Source: Tetradesmus obliquus
Taxonomy: Eukaryota; Chlorophyta; Chlorophyceae; Sphaeropleales; Scenedesmaceae
Assembly: GCA_030272155.1 (NCBI GenBank)
Contig: CP126206.1
Location: 2,666,001 to 2,730,000, forward strand
Reading direction: 5' to 3'
Length of the DNA: 64,000 nt
Below are positions 1 through 11,415 of this stretch, piece after piece (position 1 is the first letter of the stretch; each line of letters begins with the position of its first letter). The notes beneath the pieces were generated by a model. That model saw nothing but the letters and a program-made list of their open reading frames with translations. It did not search any database and was not told the DNA's origin. Both the position numbers and the translations under genes were made by a program.

Positions 1-399
1 TGGTGATACCATCGCTGCACAACGGCCTGTGCAAGCCAGCAAGCACAGCAGAAGGCTGCAGCGTTGCTTGCAGGTGCACAGTTGTGCATTTACCATGCTA
101 AAACTGTCATTTTGCAGGCGCCTGGCCACGCCTTGGCAACCCTTGCCTACACAGTGAAAACGGTTGAAGGTGGAACGCTTTGTAACAGCACGTGCACAGC
201 AACCAGAAGTACTAAAACCCTACGCCCACAATTTACACGCAGCTTCACAGCGGTAACTACGCTGCATGCATAATTGCACCTCGCCTAGCTGCCGCAATTG
301 GCAAGCAGGCTGCATGCCGAGCCAGCAGGCCCAGCTGCTGCTGCTGCTGCTGCTGCTGCCACTCAAAGCCAGCCGGCTGGCAAGCTAGCTGCTGCCAAT
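1..399. other. Intergenic left edge, no gene seen
   Basis: No coding exon can be supported here. Positions about 60-109 match the reverse complement of about 14479-14528 (see the dispersed repeat). A TTACA at about 232 would read TGTAA on the minus strand and could be a distant poly(A) signal for GCFC, but nothing else supports it. CTG-rich sequence begins at about 330. Confidence 0.5.
60..109 (+). repeat. Dispersed repeat, copy 1 (inverted partner at 14479)
   Basis: This 50-bp stretch, containing gtgcatttaccatgct, matches the reverse complement of 14479-14528 with only about six differences including a 1-nt gap. The two copies are about 14.4 kb apart in opposite orientation and lie outside coding exons. 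The limits are set only by where similarity fades. Confidence 0.6.
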
Positions 400-1390
400 C
401 AGACAACCCAGACGCTGCGCCGCACCAGCAGCAGCACCATCCGCCAGACGGCCGAGTTGCTGCTGCTACTGCTGCTGCAGCTGCCCTAGCTGCTGCCGAT
501 CAGCCTCCCCAGCCGCTGCGCCTGCTCGCCCAGCCCAACATGCACCAGCAGCAGCAATGCACGCTGCTGGGGCCGACTGCTGTTGCTGCTGCTGCTGTTG
601 CTGCTGCTGCTGTTGCTGCTGACCTAGCTGCTGCCGATCAACCTTCCTAACCGCTGCGCCTGCTCGCCCAGCCCTACATGCACCAGCAGCAGCGCCACAC
701 GCCAGTGGGCCCTGCTGCTGCTGCTGCTGCATGCTGGCCTAGCTGCTGCCAGCCTAGCTGCTGCTGATCAGCCTCCCCAGCCGCTGCGCCTGCTCCGCTA
801 GCCCAACATGCACCAGGAGCAGCGCTCTGCTGCTGCTGCTGCTGACCTAGCTGCTGCCAATCAGCCTCCCCAGCCGCTGCGCCTGCTCGCCCAGCCCAAT
901 ATGAACCAGCAGCTGCTGCTGTTGCTGGCCTAGCTGCTGCTGATGAGCCTCCCCAGCCGCTGCGCCTGCTCGCCCAGCCCCACATGCACCAGCAGCAGCG
1001 CCAAACGCCACACCAGCTGCTGCTGCCACTGCTGCTGCTGCTGCTGCCAGCCTAGCTGCTGCCAATGAGCCTCCCCAGCCGCTGCGCCTGCTCGCCCAGC
1101 CCAACATGCACCAGCCACAGCGCCCTGCTGCTGCCCGCTGCTGCTGCTGCCAGCCTAACTGCTGCCGCTGCCGCCAGCCTAGCTGCTGCCAATCAACCTT
1201 CCTAACCGCTGCGCCTGCTCCCCCAGCCCCACATGCACCAGCAGCAGCGCCACCCGCCACACCAGCTGCTGCTGCTGCGGCATGCTGCCCTAGCTGCTGC
1301 CAATCAGCCTGCCAAGCCGCTGCGCCTGCTCCGCCAGCCCAACATGCACCAGCAGCAGCGCCACACGCCTTGCCAGCGGGCCCAACTGCT
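400..1390 (-). repeat. Tandem copies of the GCFC terminal exon
   Basis: The end of the GCFC coding sequence (about 1290-1390, encoding GLAEQAQRLGRLIGSS and the stop) is followed downstream on the same strand by seven further copies. They are recognisable by the motif gctgcgcctgctc near 508, 651, 780, 876, 957, 1080 and 1206, plus a degenerate one near 413. The functional one is near 1317. Spacing runs from 81 to 143 bp and varies mainly with the length of the CTG run inside each copy. Because the first stop is in the 1290 copy, the others would lie in the 3' UTR or flank. Confidence 0.85.
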
Positions 1391-2132
1391 GCTGCTGCTG
1401 CTGCTGCTCTATGCTGCGTGCAAGGCTCGCCAGCACATCAAGCAGCGGCTGAGCCTCCCGGGGCGCTGAACCCTCCCTAAACCACGACCCCGGTAAACCC
1501 TGAACCACAGCCTCTGCCCGCGCTACTGCCAGGGGCAGATCTGACAAGCTGCCACGTAAGCAGGGTACAAGCTGCGCCACTAAACCCTGCAGCGTTAGTT
1601 TGACCATCAGCTGCTGACTCAGCAGCTCCTTGAACCCTAGTAAACCCTGCAGCAGCGCGGCGGCTCGCCTAAACCGCAGCTGCAGCACTGCCTGTGCGAT
1701 TGGGGACGCTGCTGCTGCTGCCGAGGGCCAGGGTGGCACTGCTGCTGCTGCTGCTGCTGCTTCTAGGGAGCCTGTTGTCAGTGCCAGCAGCTGAGCCATA
1801 TCTTCCTTGTCTGCTGGAACATACACAAACAGGTCTGACACCAGGGCAGCTACTGCGCGGCTCTGAGGGAGTTGGCAGGGGTCCCAGCACCTGCATGCAA
1901 AAGAAACATCAGGGATGAGAAGAGTATGAACTGTAACTGCTACTGGGCGCCTCTGAGGCAACCTGACCTGAATATTCTAAGCCCTCACCCCCGCCCCCAC
2001 AGCCACCCTGTAACTAATTTTGTTTGATGTTTGATTGTGTATCCTTGCCTCTCACCTCGCAACCAGGCTTAGAGCCAGCGGCAGCACCAGGCTTTCAACC
2101 AGCTGCGGCACCAAGTTGGCATCAGCATCATC

Positions 2133-2168
<36 letters not shown>

Positions 2169-2609
2169 GCCGGACGCCAGCCCATACTCAAACAGCTGCT
2201 GGTACCAATCCTGTGTGTCAAACCCAGCCGCCTGCTGCTGCTGCTGCTGGGATTGGCCGTCTGCTGCTGCTGCTGCTGAACCACTGCTGCCACCTTGCTG
2301 CTGCTGCTGCTGCTGCTGCAGCAGCGGCAGCGGCTCCCATTGCAGCAGCTCTAGCCGCACAAATGGAGCAAACAGCGCAGCAGCGCTCTCGCCGATGTAT
2401 GCCGTGGCATACTCCTTAGGGTATTGCGCCTTGAAACCCTCAAGCTTGGCTTTGACTGCTGCCAGGCTGGCATACTGCTCATCTGCATCTGCAAACACAG
2501 TTGGAATCAGATCCAGTACGTCCTGGCGGCGCCGGCGGTACTGCTGTAGTGCTTCTGGCTCCAGTTGCTGCTGCTGCCGCTGCGAGGTGCTGCTGCCGGG
2601 TGCATCTTG

Positions 2610-2648
<39 letters not shown>

Positions 2649-5070
2649 CCGCAGCGATGTGTCTTCAAGATCCAACCGGCCACCTGCAGCAACAATCAAG
2701 GAAATAAACAGGAGCATGGCCGCAACGCGCTGTCAGCGCAGATGTAGGCTGACGGTGCTAGGCAGCAAGAGCAAGGAAGCAAGAGCAGCGCTTAACTGGT
2801 TGGACGGATGCAGACATGTTATACATGTGACTTTGAGCGGTGGCTGCCAGCAGCAGCCCTGCAGGCTCACCAGCAGGCATAGCAGCATACGGGCACCTCC
2901 ACTGCTGCTCCTGTCACCATCGCCAGTTGCTGCTGCAGCGCGCTAGCAGGAATGCCCACACTACGCGCCAACGCGCCTCACAGCCCACCATGCCTATGAA
3001 AGCTTCACCCCGTTGACGGCTTTGCGCAGCTACCCCATACACCCCCAAGACCAGCAGCACAGCTGCCACCAACACCACGAGCATCTTCACTACATGATGA
3101 GGGTGATAATTCGCCTCAGCGCGTTTTGCCGCCACTTGCTGCTGCAGCCCATCCAGGCCCGCTGCTGCCATCATGCATCACCGCCAACACAAAACGCACA
3201 GCAGCAATCACCGCTCACCTGCGCGCATTGCTGCCAGCTGCTGCTGCAGCGCGTCAACGCAGCCGCGCCGCCTGCTGCTGCCTTTCTCCAGCTCCTGCCG
3301 CCGCTGCAGCCCCAGGTCCCGCCCAAACTCATCCACCTGCGGCTCCCTTGCCCCGCCAGCAGCAGCAGCAGCAACGGCAGCAGCCTCTGCCTCTGCGGCT
3401 GCGTTTTCTGCTGCTGCTGCCGCTGCTGCTGGGGCGCCGCCGCGGCCCAAGACAGCGAGTGCCGCACTGACTGCTGCCTCTGCTTGGGCAAACAGGATGG
3501 CCTCGTCGTCCTGTGGAGCAACAGCACATTACAAGTTGTGAGTGTCCATTTGTGAACAGTAGGTTACACAGAGCCGCCGCGGCCGAGGACAGCGAGTGCT
3601 GCACTGACAGCTGCTTCTGCTTGGGCAAACAGGATGGCCTCGTCGTCCTGCAAGGTATAAGCAATTAAAAAATGGTGAGTCTTTGGGTATGAGTTGTAAG
3701 TGGCTACATCACAGATTGCCGCTGCGGCCGAGGACAGCTGCACTGGCAGCTGCTTCTGCTTGCGCAAACAGGATAGCCTCATCATCCTGCAAAGCAGCAG
3801 CACGACACAGATTGTGCGGATTAGGCATCACTAGCAAGTTGGAAGACAAATCTGTTGCAGCACAGCACGGTACAGCACAGCCGGTGGCGCGCTGACTGCT
3901 GCCTCATCATCCTGTGGCGCACCGACACAGTTCTTACTGATGTAGGTTGATGTATGCTTTGATTTGAAACTACAATGTTGCAATCTCAAGCAGCCCCTCC
4001 GATCAACACCCTACGCCCTAGTCAACAACCTGCCCAAACCCGAGCACTGGAAGCGCATACAGCCACTGCGTCAGCGCACCTGCTCCTGCTGCCGCAGGCT
4101 TGCCGCCGCTTCCTCCCTCGCCTGCTCCAGGCTGTCCTGCAGCTCCTCAACCAGGGGCGCCTTGGCAGCCAAGCAGCAAAACCCTCCCACACAACCTCAG
4201 CACTGATCATCCTTAGCGGCACCACTTCAAAACAATTGAAACCCTCTGGTTTCCACACTTTCTGGGGAGCAAATTAAAAACAAAAAAGAAAACACAAGAA
4301 AATGCATGCAAATGGGTGAAACTGACTATTTCTCAGCGGTAGCGCACAGCAGCGCACCTGCTCCTGCTGCCGCAGGCTTGCCGCAGCTTCCTCCCTCGCC
4401 TGCTCCAGGCTGTCCTGCAGCTCCTCAACCAGGGGCGCCTTGACAGCCAACCAGCAAAACCCTCCCACACAATCTCAGCACCGATCGTCTTGAAAAACAT
4501 ATTGCCGCGGCTTCCTCCCTCGCCTGCTCCAGGCTATCCTGCAGCTCTTCATCCAGGGGCGCCTTGGCAGCAAACCCCAACCCTCCCGCATGAAGTCAGC
4601 ACCGTGAACCGCAAAAAAACATGAAACGCATCACACACGACAGGGTGAAAACACAGCGTCGAAACCCCCGCAAGCGCACCTGCTCCTGCTGCCGCAGGCT
4701 GGCTGCAGCCTCCTCCCTTGCCTGCTCCAGGCTATCCTGCAACTCCTCAACCAGGGGCGCCTTGGCAGCCAGGCAGCCAATTACAAACCCTCCCACACAT
4801 GTTTGGCACCCTTCAAAAAAATTACATGGAACCCGTTGAAAAGAACATGGCAGAAAAAAAATTCTGCACCCCTGCAAGCGCACCTGCTCCTGCTGCCGCA
4901 GGCTTGCTGCTGCCTCCTCCCGTGCTTGCTCCAGGCTATCCTGCAGTTCCTCAACCAGGGGCGCCTTGGCAGCCAGGCAGCCAGCCAGGTCAGCCAGGTA
5001 AGCCTTCAAGCTTTGAACGCTGGCGTACTTCTCGCCGGTGGAAGCAATATCAGCCTGCGGCAGCGGCAGC

Positions 5071-5111
<41 letters not shown>

Positions 5112-5202
5112 GTGTGTCAGTAGGTAAGGCTGGTACGCTTTCAAGATCCGGACTGATGCATACTTCTCACCAGCCGCCGCAGCATCAGTCTGCAGAGAGG
5201 TG

Positions 5203-5252
<50 letters not shown>

Positions 5253-5942
5253 AGATGTCAGTAGGTCAACCAGGTAAGCCTTCAAGCTCTGCACCGCCAG
5301 GTTCCTCTGCCGCGCCGCAGCGCGCCCCGCAGCTTCAAACACGCAGCATACCAAAAATCTAAACACACCAGCCACAGAGCCCTGGCTATGCACCCGCACA
5401 CAGCCTGTTACCTCGAAAGCCCCAATCACCCCAAAAGGCAATACATACAACCCTGAACAGCCAATACATACAACCCTGAACTCACCCGCACGCGCTCCGC
5501 CTCTTCTAATGCACCAGCCAAATTTGCATTTGTCCTGGTGAGGTTCTGCTCCAGATTCCTCTGCCGCGCCGCAGCACGCCCCGCAGCTTCCAACAGACTC
5601 GCTAGCACGCCAGCTCCAGCCGCTCTCACTGCCTCGCCCCGATCAAGCCTTGCACTGCTGCTGCTGCCGCCGCCAGCGGCACCACCCAGCCAGCCGCCGC
5701 TGCGGGCAGTACCGCCTTTTGCATTGCGGCGGATCGCAGCCGCCAGCCGCTGCTGCTCCGGGCCGCCTGCTGCTGCATTCCCATCCACATCTGCCATGAT
5801 CGCATCATCGTCATGGTAATGTTCGTCATCCTCATGATCGTCTTGCACTGTTGTAGCATACTTCCCCCCAGCAGCAGCAGCAGCTGCTGCTGCAGCAGAC
5901 CCCGCTGCCGCCCTGCTGCTACTGCCGCCGCCGCGCTTGCCG

Positions 5943-5978
<36 letters not shown>

Positions 5979-7929
5979 GGCTGCTTCCCAACAAACGCCA
6001 TCCGCATCCTTTCTTCTAACTCCTCCTCCCCATCAGACCCTGCCCCTGAACCCTCCCTGTCAGATCCAGAACCTAAACCCCCACCTAAACCCTCGTCATC
6101 ATCCCCAGATCCTAAACCCCTGCCGGCGAGCCTGTCGCGGCCGCCACCTGCTGCCCCTGCTGCTGCTGTGCTGCCTGAGGCTCCAAGCAGCCGGCTGGCA
6201 CCGCCCAGGGGTAAGTAGTCGGGGGCCAGGTGGGCCTGCCGCAGCCGCTCACGCTTGGCTTTTGCTAGCCTGCAATTGCAGCAATCACCAACAAAGCAGC
6301 AAGGGTAACCATATGCTATGCTTTGGTAGTCGGGGGCGAGGTGGGCCTGCCGCACCCGCTCACATTTGGCCTTTGCCAGCCGGCAGCCGCAGCAGCAACA
6401 CAATGCAGCATTCACAAGATGTACCTGCTACGCCTGTGATATGGCTGCCACAGTGCAACAGCCTAGTGCTGCATGTGTCCCATGGTGTCTGTTGCGCCAT
6501 GTGCATGTGTGCGCAGCAAATGAACTGTCCATTGCGCACCAATGATGCAACTACGATGCAGAAAGCGAGCAGCATACATATATATGCACGCTGCGGCAAC
6601 AACAGGCCCTAAGCAGCTCACCGCATCATCTCCTTATCCGGCATGGCAAAGCCATTCGCATCCTAGCCAACAACCCCTAGCCTTCTGTAATCCACAAGGA
6701 TATGCCCTCGTGCACCACCCAGGCCCCTAGCCCTAAGCTACTCACCGTATCATCTCCTTGTCCGGCATAGCAAAGCCATTCACATCCTCCTCATCTTCAC
6801 TGCCACCCTCCTCATCCCCGCTGCCGCCACTGCCAGCGCCAGAGCCCCTGCCGCCTGCTGCTGCTGCTGCCTTTCCTGCAGGCCGTGGGGGTGGGGGCAG
6901 CGGCATGGCATCCCCGCCTGCCTGGCCTGCTGCTGCAGACCCACCGCCCATGCCACCCCCTGCTGCTGCCGCTGCTGCTGCTGCCGAGCCAAGCCTGTCT
7001 GCACCCCCTGCTGCTGCTGCTGCTCCAGTGCTTGCAGGAACTCCTGACCCAGCTTTGCTGCCACCGCTGCTGATTGCGCCAGTGATGCTGTAGTTGTAGG
7101 TGAACCTGTCGTCCTTGAGCTGCTTCGCTTTGAATGAGCCGGACAGTTTGAATTCGCCGCCGCCAGCTGCTGCTGCCTCTGCTGCTGCTGATGGTGCTGC
7201 TGCAGCTGGCTTGAGCTTGCTGGGCAGCTTCTGTGTAGCTGCCTGCAGCGCTGCAAGCTTCTCGGCTGTGTACTCTCCTGCAAGGAAGCAGCAGCAGCAG
7301 CAGCAGCAGCAGCAATTGGGGGGTGTGACGCAAGTGTGGCACCTTCTGTGTGGCTGCCTGCAGCGCTGCGGGTTTCTCGGCTGTGTACTCTCCTGCAAGG
7401 AAGCAGCAGCAGCATCAGAGCAGCGGCGGCGGCGCAGTGCAGCAGGTGCGGCATGTGACGCATTTCTAAGCAGCGGCAGCAGCAACTGGCACCACGACTG
7501 CCAAAGACAAGGCTGTCGCAGGGATCAGCATGCAGCCGCGTGCCTGTGACGTGTTGTGTCCAACACAGGCAGCGGTTGACGCGCAAGTGTTGATGTAATC
7601 ACAGCCACAGCACAAGCCCGCAGCTTTCCTGCAAGCAACCCTCAACACTCACCTCCTGACGCCCGCGCAGGTGCTGCTGCTGCCGCTGCGCCATCGCTGG
7701 CGCTGCTGCTGATGTGTGCCCGCTGGAACTTGGAGCCCTTTGACTTGTCTTTCTTAGGCTTAGCTAATGATAAGGCAGCATCCTCATCGTCCCCGAAGCT
7801 TAGCAGAGATGACTTCTTTGGCTTTGAGCTCTCTTTCTTGCTAGCTGCTGGGGGCGGGGGCGGGGGTGCATCTGCTGCTTCGTCTTCATCAAAGGATAGC
7901 TTGTTGCGCAGCTGGCGCTGCTTGGACAT
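1290..7929 (-). CDS. PAXBP1: PAXBP1/GCFC1 (plant ILP1) homologue, 7 exons
   Basis: Exons in transcript order are 7653-7929, 6746-7277, 5486-6269, 4884-5054, 3219-3510, 2056-2683 and 1290-1890. Phases close to a 1094-aa frame, against roughly 900-920 aa for animal and plant members. The N-terminus (MSKQRQLRNKLSFDEDEA) is basic then acidic. Exon 2 carries EYTAEKLAALQAATQ and ends in PDKEMIR; exon 3 opens with the conserved RERLRQAHLAPDYLPL block. The GCFC domain starts in exon 4 (KYASVQSLKAYLADL). It continues through DEFGRDLGLQRR (exon 5), YPKEYATAYIGESAAALFAP and VRLELLQWEPL (exon 6), and CWDPCQLPQSRAVAAL and VVQGLPGSWF (exon 7). Family knowledge: GCFC proteins are nuclear and linked to pre-mRNA splicing and transcription; ILP1 affects endoreduplication. 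Extra length comes from poly-Ala, Gly and Gln runs. Identity is firm; the splice sites are predicted by eye but are frame-consistent. Confidence 0.9.
3560..3800 (-). repeat. Two intronic copies of the GCFC exon 5 5' edge
   Basis: The acceptor side of exon 5 (at 3510, encoding DDEAILFAQAEAAVSAA) recurs at about 3580-3650 and 3715-3790 inside the upstream intron. The peptide DDEAI(L/I)FAQAEAAVSAAL is still readable in both. Each copy keeps a CAG just before the exon-like part (tgcag or similar), so each is a plausible decoy acceptor. Confidence 0.8.
4060..4880 (-). repeat. Four intronic copies of the GCFC exon 4 3' edge with donor
   Basis: The 3' half of exon 4 (encoding AAKAPLVEELQDSLEQAREE and then its CAG|GTGCGC donor at 4884) recurs at about 4077-4190, 4353-4470, 4500-4590 (donor side degraded) and 4674-4795. 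The copies are 80-90% alike by eye and are separated by unrelated A-rich spacers of about 100-150 bp. The functional copy is taken as the one at 4884 because only it connects in frame to the exon 4 acceptor at 5054. Less similar copies of the exon 4 5' edge (EKYASV-like) lie at 5130-5180 and 5265-5300. Confidence 0.85.
6300..7420 (-). repeat. Exon-edge copies in GCFC introns 1 and 2
   Basis: Intron 2 (6270-6745) holds a copy of the exon 3 start at about 6320-6375 (tagtcgggggcgaggtgggc-like) and a copy of the exon 2 end with its donor at about 6610-6665. Intron 1 (7278-7652) holds a copy of the exon 2 start, with its CAG acceptor, at about 7335-7405. The exons themselves (6746-7277) lie inside this span and are not part of the repeat. 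Confidence 0.75.
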
Positions 7930-8404
7930 TATGTAACAGTACTTATGGGTGCTGTGCTGAGCTTCAAAACTGTTCTACGTTGGTGACATGTAAAAGCAGG
8001 AGGAAGCAGCAGCAACTACAAGCTGTAAGACAGATGCGAAGAAGCAGTGATAATGACTTGGTACGGTTCAGACACTGCATGCACGAAAGTCAATTGTGAC
8101 CACTGAAGTTGCAAGCTACAGACGTGCAGCGATCAAACAAGAGCGTGAGAGGCACCCAGCACACCATAAGCCCTTCTTCTGCTGCCTCGTGAAGTAACAC
8201 TAGCTATTGAACAGCGCAGACGCTGCAAGAGGCAGTACTATCATATCCTAATCCACATTACTTGACGTGCACTCAACATACCATTGATCTAGGCACCAAG
8301 TCGACTGTCGGTTGCCTTGCACAATGTGGGTACTGCCCACTTATCCAGCCAATGCCATCCGTAACCCTCTGTCCCGTTCATTATAGTTGACGTTTCTGTC
8401 GAAC
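7930..8404. promoter_or_regulatory. Divergent intergenic region between GCFC and UFM1
   Basis: These 475 bp separate the GCFC start codon (minus) from the first recognisable UFM1 codons (plus), so they probably hold both promoters. I see no convincing TATA box. A short non-coding first UFM1 exon could also lie here. Confidence 0.5.
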
Positions 8405-9969
<1,565 letters not shown>

Positions 9970-11415
9970 ACAACAGCGGGCACTGTGTTTGAGACCTAAG
10001 ATCGTTCAGCACACAGCAGCAGCAGCAGCAGCAGCAGCCTCTTCATATCGGCGCAGGCAGTCGCTGGCAGCGCCAGCAGCAAGCAAGCATGCTCAACAGC
10101 GACAGCAGCAGCAGCTGCGCATACCAGAGGATGTTCAGTTTCATGGCGGCACGGCAGCAGCAGTAGCAGCCGCTACCAGTGCTGGGCGCCAGCAGGTGGC
10201 AGCAGCAGCAGCAGCCGCTACCAGTGCTGGGCGCCAGCAGGTGGCAGCAGCAGCAGCAGCCGCTACCAGTGCTGGGCGCAAGCAGGTGGCAGCAGCAGCA
10301 GCAGCCGCTACCAGTGCTGGGCGCCAGCAGGTGGCAGCAGCAGCAGCAGCCGCTACCAGTGCTGGGCGCAAGCAGGTGGCATCACGGGAGACACTGCTAT
10401 GGCTACAGCAGAGCAGTGCTAGCAGCAGCGGCAACAGCAAGCGCAGGTGTCGTGGGTGATGCCGCAGCAACAGTGTCAGTTGCTGCTGGCTGCAATGAAA
10501 GATTCAACCACCTAATAGGTGTTGGCGGTGGGCAGCAGTGCTGTGGGCTGGAAGATTGGCTGTAGCCTGATGATGCTGGCAGGGCTTGGGGTGTCTGCTG
10601 ACTGCTGCAGTGCACTGCACCCACTTTCGTGTTAGCCTGTGCTGCACATGCTCATGATGAGGGCAGTGCAGCCAACGTTTGCTGTGCGTGGTGCCGCCTG
10701 TGTGGGAATCAAGCCATGATGCACGACTTACGTCGTGGTGTGTGTCAAGCGTGCTGCAACCAACCAATTGGTTGTGCTTGCAACGTGCAGCCCCTGCGCA
10801 GTGGTTTGATCTTTGCTGTAACCTCTGACTCTGTTCCTCTGGTGGCCTTATAACAAGAGTGCAGGCAATTTGAATATACCACGTTGACCATCTGTCAGCT
10901 GCAGCAGCACCGGCAGCATTCCTGTTGATATGGCAGCCTGCCAAGTCATGTGCCAAGGGCAGCCTAAACCATAGCCAGTCATTCGTTAGCAATCAAGCAT
11001 CGGCAAAAGTAGTATATGCGTTCTTTGGTTCTTATCCTCTGACATCCTGCGATGAATGCATAGGCTTTTGGACAGGACAGCAGTCTCTCCTATCACCACC
11101 ACCCGCATTGTACTGCTGCTGACAGCGACACCAGCTTCCGCAGCTCTGCACAACACACATTCGCTGCCGCATCTCGATCTGTAACCTGATATACCTCGTA
11201 CTCTGCCACACACCCTTCGGTCACCCCTGGCGTTTCGGTGTCTTGGACCGTCATCGTCAGCAGCACGCAGCAGCGGGCGCTCTTTGCGTTCACACAGTGT
11301 ATTGTTTTCTATTAACTCTGTCAAACTATAGCTTGTGGTGGCCCGTGGTCTGGGGCTTGCTTGAGCTGGAGGCAGCAGCAGCAAGGCAGAAGCAGCAGCA
11401 GCAGCAGTAGCACCG
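9970..11415. other. Intergenic region 3' of UFM1
   Basis: No exon recognised. It holds CAG-rich sequence (10015-10100) and a 45-bp minisatellite (listed separately). From 10400 to 11400 it is ordinary sequence with no conserved protein. A TGTAA occurs near 10813, which would be a very distant poly(A) signal for UFM1. Confidence 0.5.
10171..10395 (+). repeat. 45-bp minisatellite, five units
   Basis: The unit begins cgctaccagtgctgggcg, followed by (c/a)cagcaggtggcag and a CAG run. Units start at 10171, 10216, 10261, 10306 and 10351, exactly 45 bp apart. They differ at one site (cgcc or cgca), in the order c, c, a, c, a. The array can be read as a 15-aa repeat (TSAGRQQVAAAAAAA), but no gene context supports translation. 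Confidence 0.9.

Noticed and set aside
298-1480. Many Ala/Gln/Cys/Leu-rich frames on both strands at the left end
   Set aside because: They are alternate readings of CTG runs and of the terminal-exon copies; none has conserved sequence apart from the GCFC frame.
2914-3174. A frame with a hydrophobic VVLVAAVLLVLGVYGV segment, as an extra GCFC exon or a membrane peptide
   Set aside because: It lies in the intron between exons 3219-3510 and 2056-2683, which join directly in phase; no donor in the right phase was found for it.
10171-10395. CRISPR-like array
   Set aside because: The 45-bp units are contiguous with no unique spacers, in a eukaryotic gene-rich context.
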